From Epichloe hybrida (Eukaryota; Ascomycota; Sordariomycetes; Hypocreales; Clavicipitaceae): a stretch of DNA of 64,000 nt. Location of the stretch: contig JAFEKR010000001.1 in assembly GCA_019022495.1 (NCBI GenBank), positions 2,542,001 to 2,606,000 of the forward strand, in the 5' to 3' direction. Below, piece after piece: positions 10,719 through 21,893 of the stretch. The notes under the pieces are model-generated. The model made no database searches, had not been told where the DNA came from, and worked only from the letters and a program-made list of their open reading frames with translations. The stretch's first letter is position 1, and the number at the start of each line of letters is the position of its first letter. Both the position numbers and the translations under genes were made by a program.

Positions 10719-13700
10719 TTATCCCGCCGTGGTCAGGATATATGATGTGATGGAGCTCATGCGCTCACTGGTCAACTTCAAGGATATTCTCAAAAACTCT
10801 CTCGCCACCTCGGGCTCTTCCTTTTGTAATCTCGCCCACGAGTCGCAGTCCATTAACCAGACCACGCAGTCCCTCTCCACAAGTGCAGTCGCCGTCCGTT
10901 CCGTCTCTGAAAAGAACGGCAGCTCGCCACAAGTTGTCCCTGCTACGATGCTTTCGCAAAGCCAGCCCTGAGGAAGGTCGTACTCGGCGCGTACGATGCC
11001 ACGCTCAACCAGGTAGAATCCAGTTGCCGGCTCGCCACGGCGAAACAGCGTCGTTCCAGCCGAGTACTCCTTGCGCTTGAAATACGGAGTGGCCTGGAAC
11101 CAGAAATCCTCATTCTTGCCGCTCAATCCTTGGAATATCTGGAGCATCAACCGAAGAGGCTCGTTGAAGCTCTGCCACTTGGAGGGATGCGGGACCTCGA
11201 CGCTAGTGAGGGCCTCTCTTGCAGCTTCGGCAAGATGGCTTCGTCTAGGAGAGTTGAAGGGTGGATCAAAAGACGAGAATGAGGAAGCGTTTGCTGCCGC
11301 TGGCACGTCGACGCTACGGGTGGCGACCCTTTTGGTGGAGTTGAAATCTTCCTGTCTGGCATAGAGCGTCTTGAGCAGTTCGTTTTCGCAGCTTTCCAGA
11401 GCTGAGTTGAGATTGGGGAGAATCATGACTTCAATCTTGTCATTGTCCAGTCCAACAGCTCGGAGACTTCGCCCGAGCTGGCCTTCGGCGTGGACGCCGC
11501 TGAGAACAAACAGCACGCCTTTCTTGGCGAGAAGTCGGCTGATTGTATTGAATGCCTCCCCTGCAGAGTAGTCCAGGCCAGTGACATGCCACAGGTCTAG
11601 AATAAGGAACTTGATGGGCTTGCGTGAGAATGCGCCATCGTCCAGCAACGCACGGATCTTCGCTTCCACGCTAACAACGGTTCCGAAGAAGAGGTACCCG
11701 GTTAGTTTCATGATGTGAATCTGCTGGCCAACCTGTTTGAGGTAATGGTGTTGTGACGGATTGCGGCGCACCGTCGAGCTCACAATACCGCCGTCGTAGC
11801 TTCCTCGGACAGGAGAGACGCGGGATGTCTGAATGATCAAGGATATGAACGCCAGGATGATGCCCACACCGATGCCCACGACGAAGTCGTGCATCCCCAT
11901 GACAAGAACGATGACGATGACGGTCAAATATTCCGCCACTTTGAGTTTTTTGCGCGGGAGCCAGATGGCTTCCAAGAGAAGCTCAAATCCCAGATCGAAT
12001 ATCAGAGTTCCGACCATCATGACTGGAATAAAGCCTATCAGGGTTGGGCCGATTATCATAACGCCAAATGTGAAGACGGCCAAGATGTAGCCCGCAAGCC
12101 TTTTGTCACCACCAGACCGCACGAAAAAGACAGTATTGGCATATACGAGATAATTCTGGATGCTGCCCATGCACCCGGACAGTATGTTGGAGTAACCGTG
12201 CAGCTTCAGTTCTTTGTCGAGATCAGCATTGTCTTCGCCCGTGTTCAAGGCCAGTGCAGGAACATTGATGGGAACATGAAGAATGCCGAAGAATGTCAGG
12301 GCCATCATCGCTGGAACGACCTCGACAATTGCATCCCAATGCACAAGTTTGAACTCTGTACATCCTCATTAGCTTTCGACACAACTCCACAAAGGTAGGC
12401 CAGCAGGGCTCGGAATTGAGAACTCACGATACAACGTGTAGAAATACCACCAAGGTTCTCCGGGAGGAGGGCCCTCGAATGTCCATCCCTTGTCTCGTAA
12501 ATCGTCTGCGTCCAGAGCGTCGATGGAAACAACAAAGATGTAGAATATCAGAGGAATAGCAAGAATGTACAAGGGAAGGAAATACTTGGACCGAATTGTC
12601 GACTGCCCATAAAACAATATCATGGCTAGTACAAGCGGGAAGATCCACAAGAGAAGCGTATCCGCCTGTATGAGCTTGTTGAATGTGTCCAGATTGTATT
12701 CCAGGCTGCCATCCAGACGCGCCGATACTTCGAATCCTGTAGCGACAAGGAACCAGCCCACACCTCCGATGCAGCCGATCAGGATGTGCCTGGGAATGAA
12801 GCCTACCATGTACCCAAACTTGAATTTGCCCATGAGATAGAACACAAGCCCCGTCATGACAGAGCTCAGGGCATACGCGACAATTGTAGTGGAAATTACA
12901 GCATCCGGATTATCCTCACCAACATTGTCCGTGATCTTTTGGGCCATATTATGGAAGAAGGGAACCACTTCAATCTTGATAACAAGAATGTTAGTTAGTA
13001 ACAATGCAATACCTATGCACTACATGATGAGAAACGTACCAGCTCAGACCCAACCGCTCCCCGGAAGATACTACCAGAAGAAAATGTGATTTGTGCCACA
13101 ATTGTGCTCACATAGTAGATGGAAATTCCTGCAGAGCCAAGATGTGAGAATAGTTGGTTACCGAGGGGAAACAAGATCATTCCTACGAGTGTTAGAAGTG
13201 AAATGCTACAATTCGTGAACCATGTATCCTACCGTATGACAAGGCGTCCAAGATGTTGAGCATTAATCCAACGGCCACCGCGGGCAGGCAAGAAACCGGC
13301 TCCACGACAACGTTATCCCACAAAGCTTTCCGGTCCCAACGACCCGGATGGACTGCTACTTTGACAGCGTGTGCTACATGGCTCTCGACCTTCTGACACC
13401 TCTCAAAAATTCCGCTATACCAATGTTTTGGCCGGCTCGTCTTTTGGCCTTCGACATCGCCGATATCGTCTTCTTCATCTGTAACATGACCCAAAAGCGG
13501 TGTCTGCTCAGTAGCCGAAACAACCGGTTCGCTCACTCGTGGCTTTACTGTCTCATACTCCGAACTCTGTCGTCTCCGTTTCGGCTCGGCAGGACATTCG
13601 TCTGCCGACATAGGAGCATCGGGTTTCACAGACTGTGGCGGCGACTTTCGCAAAAGATTGGCGAGAACTGAGGGGCCAATATCTTCCTCGACGACGTCGC

Positions 13701-14213
13701 TATCAACTTCCCCTGGGGATTCGGGCTCTGATACTTCGAGGATAGTTTGCGAGGCATTACAATCATCGGTGCGGTCGGTTCCGGCCTGAGCCGAGCCGAA
13801 CAAGTCTTGGATAGAGCCTCTGTTTCGTTGCAAAAACGAAGGACGACGGGGTGTTGTGCCGTCAGAAAGCAAATAGCTTGCAAGTTCGGCAGTGTCTTCG
13901 CGAACGGTGCGGGCATTCTGCTCGCTATCAACCGGAGCTTTTTTGACGTTAGAGTGTACAGAGGTAGTGCAGGACAAGACATGTCGAGTTATGTACCTAA
14001 TTGACCTCGAAGTGAGGCGTGTATGTACGATCGGATAGGTTCTCGGTACGCTTTCGGAGACTCTGCAGAGGTTGAAAGTCGCTGCGCAGAGTCATCGTGT
14101 GAGCTGGCAGCATCAAGAGCATCGTCGCGGACGGGTTGCTGCATGTTGGGCTGAGAGGAGAAGCTGGAAGACCTGTTCCTCCATGAGGAGAAGCTGAGAA
14201 TTGAGGAAGACAT
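10719..14213 (-). CDS. VSB1: SulP-family transporter with STAS and cNMP domains, Vsb1-like
   Basis: Membrane transporter of the SLC26/SulP superfamily. The domain order (long Ser-rich N-terminus, SulP core, STAS, C-terminal cyclic-nucleotide-binding domain) is that of yeast Ygr125w/Vsb1, a vacuolar-membrane protein needed for basic amino-acid storage in the vacuole; sulfate transport is not implied. Five exons, complement(10719..12355, 12428..12974, 13040..13182, 13233..13937, 13997..14213), predict 1082 aa. Introns are 50-72 nt with clear CTAAC branch sites in most. The membrane core begins near residue 280 (VEPVSCLPAVAVGLMLNILD). The STAS domain starts about residue 750 (QQIHIMKLTGYLFFG). 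The cNMP-like domain is about residues 963-1075, with RRGEPATGFYLVERG and a CGELPFF phosphate-binding-cassette-like motif. Gene family is certain; the substrate is inferred from the yeast protein. Confidence 0.87.
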
Positions 14214-15927
14214 GGTCGATACAACGTTGTGCTGGCAGCCTCTCCTTCTTGGGAGCAGTCGATATTCTCAGCTATCCGTGACGGGTCGCGTCGGCGTATC
14301 GCCTTCGCCCCCGGGGAATTGTGGTTCGAGGGTGGACGTCGGGATGGCCCGCGAGTATCTGCATGTACACAGGCTTATAGAGCAATAGAGGGAAAGGGAA
14401 AGAGCAAGAGCAAGAAGAGAGACAAAGTGAAGGGCGAGAGTTGGCAAGCTTAAATCGGTGAAGGTCCAATTGATAATAATTAGCAAGTGGTACTGCTACT
14501 ACTCCGTACTCCGTACTGTAATAAGTGAAAAGTCAACAGCAACAAAGTCAAAGCTCCACCCAGCGACCGGCGTATCACATCTGCGTGGGTAGAGCCCGTA
14601 GACCCCGGGTCATGGGGGTGCAGTCGTGTTGAGGGGACAAGACAAAGTTTGAGCACGCACGGCAAATGTGGACTGCGCGGTGCGAAGAAATTCTGGGGCA
14701 GTTTTCTCTTCAAAAACAACTCGCAGAAACTGGAATTTCGCATCGCAACCATCACGGGCCGGCACGGGCGCTGGGATGGCCAAGCAATCAAGCAAGCCGT
14801 TGCTGAAACTTGCTGAACGACGAGAAGAAGAGTCTGCAGGCTGGTCTGATTGCAAATAGTCCATGCGGCCATGCCAGGTTCAAATGACGTCGATCTGGCA
14901 CGCGCTGACACCTTATTCGCCCAATCAGGGGCGTCTCAGACATTGGGTCCCTGCTCATGTTGTACGCTTGCCAACTTGGCTGCAGCTGGCTGCAGCTGGC
15001 AACCAAAAGCGCAATAATTCGACACAATGTTCTCGCACCCGTGCAGACATCAATGGCAACAGACGGACAGACGGACAGACGCATACGGCCGAGAGCATCG
15101 GACCACGAATGTACGGCATCTTCCACGGAAAGTGTCACGCCAAGTGTTGCGCAAAGTGTCCCTGCCGCCTGTACAAATCGGATTCCCATATCGGCTTTCG
15201 GCTTTCGGCTTTCGGCTGTCGGCGGGGAAAGCGGAGCTGTTGCACGCCCAGTTTTTTGCACTACATAATATTAGGAGCAGTCCCTGATCGAAGTATCCTA
15301 GGGAAATTAGGGAAAGGAGCTACATTCCCTTTCTTGTAATAAACAACAGCAAGGCAGGCTACTGAGTAGATCCAGTCTACTATGATAAGTTATATAACTT
15401 TCATTCATAGGCATCTTAGATCCCCCTGGTCAAATGATTAGCAAGTTAGATAGCAATTAGCCTGGGCAGATACGGACACTTTCCCTGTGTCCAGAATGCT
15501 GCTTAATTCGGGCAGATATAGGATCTTGCACGCCAACTTTCGATTCCCGTGCCTGCGATTGAAGTCGTGGCTTCTCGAAACACGAAATCCGTGACCCTTG
15601 GAGCAAAATCTCGACAGAGCTTGCTTTGGATGATGGCCTTTGTAAAGCACATGGAGGTAAGACATCTTCATTTGATGTGAGGACTACCAGTCAAAAAAAA
15701 CCAGAGCTGTAGCTTGACTAGGGCAACATCAAGCTGTCCAGCGTGCTGGGGTGTTGTTATTCATGCGTGGTCCACAGTACACATGGCCATGACGAGAAAC
15801 AGCAGCACTTACAGAATGACTGTTACATCATCTCCCCCCGGGGGAGCTTCTCAAGCCACACACATTTACCAATGCCGGATTCTATGTAATCATGTCACGG
15901 CTTTCTTCTTCTTCTTCTTTCCCCCCC
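14214..15927. other. Intergenic, no gene seen
   Basis: About 1.7 kb between the SulP gene start and the pseudogene 3' end. It holds ACTCCGTACTCCGTAC at about 14501-14516 and a GGCTTTC tandem near 15195-15225. Short frames show no conserved features. Confidence 0.5.
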
Positions 15928-16832
15928 TTATTGCATCACCTTCTCCCAGCTCTTCTGAATTGCACCCCAGTATTGCGCCGGATGCTTCCCAATGTGTCTG
16001 ACGTGGCCACACCCGCTGAACATCGCCGTGTCAGCTTTCCATCCAAGTGGCCTCACTTCGGCCACGTGGTGCTCAATGTCCTCCCATAAGATCAAGTCAT
16101 CCTCTTTACTATTGATTTTTAATTTTTTTTTTACGTCATTGGTTATAGCCAATGCATCTGATTATCCTCTTTACTATAAAGGTACAATCTCCGGATTTTT
16201 TTGGTCTCGTAAAGTGTTTGATTGACGGCGCGTATGCTCCATGCCCCTGCGCTCTGTCAGCCTTCCATCCAGCTAGCTATACAGGATGTTTAGGAGCAGA
16301 AACACGCCGCAGATGGATTGGGGTAACGGCAAATGGCCAAGGAAACCAAGCTGCTGCGCCGAGAACCTTGGCCCTTGACCAGCGCGTGACGTTGCCCCTC
16401 GAGAGATCCGGGCTGCCGGGTGTGGAGTCCATAATAAAAGAAGTTGATGAGGCATGTAGTGGCCGAAGGTTTCTTGGTAGGCGTTGAGAGTGGTCGCGTA
16501 GTTGACGGCGCCGGTGTTGGACATGATGTGCACAAGGAATCTGCAATTGCCGATTTGACTTTGGAGCTGGGTGAGAGAACGACAACTTGTGTGGCGTATG
16601 GATATAGTTCGCGAAACCTGTCAGCGTACTTGGTGACATGATTGGGAAGACCGTCTCCCAAGCCGTATAAGAGGACCATGGTGGGATCGTTTTCGTGCTC
16701 CCGAGGGATGTGCTTTGCATTTTTTAGAACTTCGCTCAGATGGGTAAAGACTTGGTCTGAAGTGGGCGGTGCACCCTGGGAATTTGGGTATTTTGGCCGA
16801 CATGGTTGATTCTTTATGAAGAACAGCCGGGT
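15928..16832 (-). pseudogene. Broken DUF829 (PaxU/TMEM53-type) alpha/beta-hydrolase-like gene
   Basis: Minus-strand remains of one DUF829 gene, split over three frames. Reading 5' to 3': a segment with ENDPTMVLLYGLGDG and the KY..RFRELYP helix; a segment with HIMSNTGAVNYATTLN (the family's H-x-F/M-S-N-G/T-G block); a segment with MDSTPGSPDLSRG (the family's D-S-x-P-G block); then GVFLLLNILYS and a stop; and finally YSKEDDLILWEDIEHHV to the end GAIQKSWEKVMQ. Moving between segments needs single-base shifts near 16540, 16445 and 16325. A small insertion at 16113-16163 interrupts LYSKED and brings an in-frame stop. A TAG at 16833-16836 could be the acceptor of an upstream intron, but no convincing first exon was found. 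PaxU is an indole-diterpene pathway protein of the same family; the ancestral role here is unknown. Confidence 0.7.
16099..16177 (-). mobile_element. Small A-rich transposon relic with 14-bp target duplication (copy B)
   Basis: The 14-mer ATCCTCTTTACTAT occurs at 16099-16112 and again at 16164-16177. Between them lie 51 nt ending, in the minus sense, in an A-rich tail. The insert lies inside the DUF829 reading frame, where the duplicated bases encode YSKED-like residues, so the uninterrupted ancestral frame can be recognised. Target duplication of this length with an A-rich end is typical of LINE-type target-primed insertion (a 5'-truncated LINE or a SINE). The insert is related to 7509-7560. 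Confidence 0.65.
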
Positions 16833-17926
16833 CTAGATGTGAGACGTTGCAGGTCAAGAGATAGTGAGAAAGTGGGGACGGTCCGGCCGAATCGCATCTG
16901 ATTCAAAAGCCTTGTAGCAATTGAGTTTGGATTGCGTGTACATTTGTGTTCTATTATCCCTATCCCAGCAATATTGAGGGTTCCCGTCTTTTTAAACATG
17001 AGCTCAGCGTACGCCGTTTTCCAATGCTCATTGATAGTCCGGTGTGTGTCCGGTGTTTGGTGGATGCGCCTGGCGCGCCGCGTCAAGGCTGCAGAGATCC
17101 AAATCATCCCGGAAGGAGGAGCATGACTCTCTCCGCTTCGACAGTCCCGGAGCCCCAACAATTTCGCGCTGATGTTGATTACGTATCTGGGGCCTGGCAA
17201 AATTCTCAAGAACAGGCCCGTCAACGTACATAGAAAATCCAAAATTGGGTGGTGGACCGGCAACGTGGGTCAGGGCCAATGATACGGTGCTGAGGCCCGG
17301 AGAATACAGCATAATCAAACTCCGTACGAAATAGGCAAAAAGGTCGATCTCAGAACTCTTCTAGCGTGTAATAGTCTGCCAACATGTTCAGCGCCCTTGT
17401 TGTAGCGATCAGACTGGTCTATTCTTGGTGAGAGCCATTTCGTATGTTTGCAGCACGCTGGTGTGACTCGTGCATCGACTCTTCGTTCGTCCTTCCGTCA
17501 TGCCTTTCCAGCAATAATTATGCTGCCTTGTCTGATTGAGTTGGCGGCGGAGCCTGCCTGTGGATGGCCTGATATGTGGGTGTTCCACCGTGGTATGTGC
17601 CTCGTTGACCTAGTCATAGATGCCGATAGTCGCCTTTCCCGTGTCGTAGAACGTCAAGAAACATTATTCCACGTGGCGACGCCAGCCCCATGGATCACGG
17701 ATGCATTCGTCTCGACCACAATTGCACTAATGTATAAAGCCGTAGGCAACACAGCCGGGGTCCCGAGGTCATGCTTGTGTCGTTTCTGGACGGTTGTCGG
17801 CTGGCTTTCCCTGGTCGCTCTGAGCCGTGCGTGTAATACATAAATGAAGTGCACTTATTCTTTGGCGAGTCCAAAAGGAGCCATTCACCGCATTCATTCG
17901 CGAAATCGATCAAGTCCGAAGTGTTT
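16833..17926. other. Intergenic or decayed sequence, no intact gene
   Basis: Holds open frames on both strands, for example a 96-codon frame on minus (17028-17318) and a 131-codon frame on plus (17448-17843) with a hydrophobic end. None could be tied to a family, and no splice-consistent gene model emerged. Since it adjoins a clear pseudogene, it may contain further decayed coding sequence. Confidence 0.4.
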
Positions 17927-18687
17927 TCAACTGAGTTTCTGCAGATATCCCTGGGCGATCAGCCTCTCAACATCGCCTTGCCGAACGTAGAACTGGCTGT
18001 TCTTGGTCAGGGTAATTGCGCTGAATGATTCGTTAGTCTTGTGTGCAAAGATCTGCAACCGAGAGAAGACATACCCGTATTCGGTCTGGATTTCTCCAGC
18101 ATCTTTGAGAACTCGCACGTCAATGAAAAGATCGTGCGGTGGCTCCAAGCTCCCAGTAAGGTCAATATCAGTCCATTGGCCTTTGTATGCGGCTAAGAGG
18201 TCGCTGTATTGTCGTACGTAGTCCTCTTCTTGGGGACTGAGACTGCTTGTCGCGGCGTCACCCGTCTGCGGTATGCCGTTGGTTGCGCTCGTTGAGTCGC
18301 GAACTTGCTGGCCAGACAAATCAACGACGTCGGATCCGTTCCATACTAGCTCCTCCAATTTATCTGTCCGGGTTCTATGGTATGCTAGTAAGCAGCGTTT
18401 GTTGCGTCGCATGGATAAATGATTAACGAGGAGTGTACAGGCAACAGCTTTGTCCGCAGCCGGGTCGAAAGAGCCTTGAAATGGTTCAAGAAGTTCTTTG
18501 ACATCTTTATCAAGATCTCGAACTTCTCTGGTTACTGCGCGAACAAGTTCAGCTTGGTATGGCGGTAAGTGCGCAAGGTTCTGGGTTCGCTTGGCGTGTT
18601 GAACCTAGGCAATGGTTAGCGATGGCGGCTGGCGGTTTGCAGAGAAGGCTGGAGCCGTACCAGCTTGACTCCCATGTCACCGTACAT
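17927..18687 (-). CDS. PSF1: GINS complex subunit Psf1
   Basis: Core replication factor: GINS joins Cdc45 and MCM2-7 to form the CMG helicase. Three exons, complement(17927..18020, 18075..18604, 18661..18687), predict 216 aa, close to the usual Psf1 length. The first exon encodes only nine residues (MYGDMGVKL). The second carries the strongly conserved LPPYQAELVRAVTREV and LLVNHLSMRRNKRCLLAYHR blocks. The third completes LTKNSQFYVRQGDVERLI, the C-terminal B-domain. The first intron is 56 nt. The second is 54 nt, has a GTATGT donor, an ACTAAC branch and a CAG acceptor, and contains no in-frame stop, so an unspliced reading would add 18 residues. Splicing is preferred because it restores the continuous conserved ..EYGAITLTKN.. 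strand. Confidence 0.93.
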
Positions 18688-19579
18688 CTTGTCGACTTGT
18701 AAGCAGCGCAGGTAGCCGACAGGGGGGAAAGGTAATTTGCGGACTGAGGAATAGAACAGAGAAATGCACACGCGACCGACGATGTTGCACGACGCGTCTG
18801 GTTGGCAGAGGTGGTTGCCCTACCCTAGGCCCCGCCAACCTGCTGAGCCCCGCCATATTACACCACTGTGGCATGCAGCCGAACGAGTACGTACACCTGT
18901 GTATGACCAAGGGCTACGGATTAGTCAATAAAGCAACCAGCTTGAGAAAAAAAGGCAAGCGCCTCAGCAGGATAAGATCGGCTCCCCTTTCCGGCAGTAA
19001 GACTAACCGGAACGAGATCCACAGGCTGGCTGTCGCGAGGCCCCTCCAATGCCACAATAGACCCTCTTTTTTTTTTCCCATCTACAATCAGTCAGTGACC
19101 ATCCGGGTTCTCACCTGCTCAACCAACAGGATTCCCTCCAACCACCACCACCTTCAGCCCACATGAGCGCAGGCGCGGAAGCGCGAAATGCGCAAGCGCT
19201 GCCCAGCCTACTTCTTGCATCATTTGCGCAACACAAACCGGTCCTTGACAACATCTCTTCTTGGAAGACAATGAATGTCGCATGTATACGTTACTAACGA
19301 CTTTGTCCTGGTCACATCTCTCAGCATACAATATACCTGCTCTCGTCGGTTATCATCTCCGCATGAGTTGAAGTAGATCAAGGGTATATTATAATCTTCG
19401 TTCTGTCTATCCTTGCTGTTTCCAACCGGTGTTCGACTTGACTCGTCTTCCCCTTCTCGGCCAGTCCCCCCCCCCCCGACCCCCCTTCATGACCAGGATC
19501 AGTTTTGCGTAAAACTGCTTCGACCTTCGGCTCCTCCCAACCTTTCTGTGTGCTTCATCTCTATGAGAAGTTAACCGGC
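18688..19579. other. Shared promoter and leader between PSF1 and the zinc regulator
   Basis: Divergent upstream region. A possible 5'-UTR intron end (TACTAACGACTTTG followed by CTCTCAG at about 19291-19324) is visible on plus. Short upstream ORFs start at 19271, 19363, 19489 and 19563. A C-run lies at about 19467-19478. No copy of the yeast Zap1 element ACCTTNAAGGT was spotted. Confidence 0.45.
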
Positions 19580-21893
19580 ATGATGGACGACTCGCACATG
19601 ATATTTGATGGTCAGATCGGTTCGAGCCGTAATACCAACGACGACATGGCCAACATACATCTCGACTTCGATACCTTGTTGTCCGCGGAGCACATGAATT
19701 CAGCCTTTGGCTCGTTTGAGCCTTGCATCCACGATGATTCTTGCCTACACTTCACACAGTCTCAAAAGCCTCAAGAGAGGCTCAACCACAACTTTGCCCA
19801 AACGCCACCAGCAACCTCATCCTCAACATTCGGCTGGACCTTGAGCCAAACGAAGCGGGGAGATCACAGCAGGAGGAAGAGTCAAATGGATGTTCCAACC
19901 AGCCTGGTCCACTCGCATGACTACTCATGGAATCACATCTTCAACGATAATGCCCTGGCTGGCTGCAATTTCCAGAACAGCGGCGGTCTTGATAATTGTA
20001 AAGATGATGACTGTGTGTCCATGTCTTGCAGCTCGGCCTGTGAGGGCACCTGCCCAAGTCGATGCGGCGAGATCAGCCACGCAGTTTGTTGTGATGACGA
20101 TGCGTGTGGAAGCCCTCGAGTTTGTGTAGGCGAGGACTGTCCGGCCGGAAGCCAGCCATGTACTGATGAAAATTGCATCGTCGACCCGACCACACAGCCG
20201 CCACAGATTCCAACTTCTTCAGTCTTGTCAGACGGCGATAAAGCTGCGGCTGCGGCACTGGCATCTTTCAACGACAATCATTCTCATGTGCTTCAAAGTG
20301 CATATATGCAACAGCGTCTGCCATATTCCTCAAGCGCATCGAGAGATGGGAGCCTGGACTTTATGAACTTTCCTGATAGTTTGCCTTGTGGTAGTCTTTC
20401 CATGGATTCCATGCTTACAAACCTCGATGGGCCCCCAGCCTTTCCTAATCAACCATTTCAGTTGGCCTTTGAGTTCGCTCTGGCCAGCCATATCATGCAA
20501 TATCATGATCCTGCTCATGGACTTGCCCAGCATGGATCATGCGTTGCCAATGATCCCGGTCAGTTGATCACCAAGTGTACTCTGCCCAAGTACAACCCGA
20601 ACGACTTGGCAAACACCGATCCCTTCCTGCCTCAAGTGCAGACTCACGAATGCGGTTTCCCCATCCAGGACCCAAATGAGTTTGCTCATCATATTTTCCA
20701 GGAACACAGATCCAACTTGATGATGCATGCTCATCAGTATGGATTATCTGGGCAACCTCACTCCACCGCTCATAGTCACCATCACGGCGGACCTGGTCCC
20801 TACTTCAGTTATAACTCTACACCCAGCTCCAAACACTTTTCTCCTTCCATGTCACCATTGACTAATCTGTCACTGGGCCCTTCACTGTCAGCAACCCCTG
20901 TGTCCTTACCTACACCCTCTCCTTTGGAGTCTGAACCCTCTCTCACGGATGCCACTACCACGGCTCAGACTCTTAGCCCTACCACTGATAGTAAATCACA
21001 TGTTATGGCTCAGGAGGATCATTTTCTCTGTCGCTGGGTTGTAGGCCACGGAAACTCCGTTTGTGGTCAGCGCTTTGACACTGATGAGCAGCTGCAGAAA
21101 CATTGCAAGCACGATCACTTGAAGCAACTCAAGAAGTTTAACGGTGGCTTCAGATGTGGATGGGCCAATTGCACTCGTAATACCTGTTTCACTCAAAGAA
21201 GCAAAGTCGAGCGCCATATGCAAGTTCACACAGGATGTAAGTCGTACATTTACACACCTCTTCCTCTTCCTCCCACTGGGTTATATGATGTAGTCAAGTG
21301 TATCTGACCTCAACCAGACAAACCCGTACAATGTAGTATCTGTGGCGCTGCTCTCTCGGCGAAGCAAGCCCTGGATCAGCATATGCGAATTCATACTGGC
21401 GAAACGCCATGGGTATGCAAGTTCCCTGGCTGCGGCTGTGCATTCAAGCAACAGAGTGCTCTGAGTAAGTTAATTATACGTCGACTCTGAATTGCGAGAT
21501 GCTAAACGTTTTCAAGCAATGCATGAACGAACCCATACAGGTGATAAGCCTTTGGAGTGTGAAATATGCGGCAAGCGCTTCAGCGAGTCGTCAAACCTAT
21601 CCAAACACCGACGAACGCATAATGTCAAGGGTATGCATGAATGTCAGCTCTGCGGAAAAGACTTCCACAGACTAGACCAGCTGCGCCGACACATGGGCAC
21701 AAACCACAAAGACCGGCCTGCCGAGGTGGATGCTCTTCTAAGTCAAGCCAAGAATAGGATCAAGGCTCACAAGGTGTCCAAGCTCAAGAAATCCAAGTCC
21801 AAGGCAAGTGATGGCAAGATCAAAGCCAAGGCATTTCTGGACATGAATGTGGACAACGACGACGACGACGACAGCATAGACATGATTGAGTAG
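19580..21893 (+). CDS. ZAP1: Zinc-responsive C2H2 transcription factor, Zap1/ZafA type
   Basis: Master regulator of zinc uptake in fungi; zinc ions bind its fingers and activation domains and switch it off. Three exons, join(19580..21236, 21318..21464, 21517..21893), predict 726 aa. Introns are 81 and 52 nt, with junctions falling inside the finger array and restoring HTGYKPVQC and SALTMHERTH. The N-terminal half has a dense Cys-rich region (about residues 140-199, with CKDDDC, CEGTCPSRC, CCDDDAC and DENC), which resembles the zinc-sensing activation regions of this family. A Ser/Pro-rich linker follows. The C2H2 finger cluster runs from about 484 to 670, starting with an atypical CRW..C..H..H finger pair and continuing with canonical TGEKP-like linkers. 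The tail is basic and then acidic (DDDDD). The ATG at 19580 was chosen; the open frame extends further up only via non-ATG codons. Confidence 0.88.
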
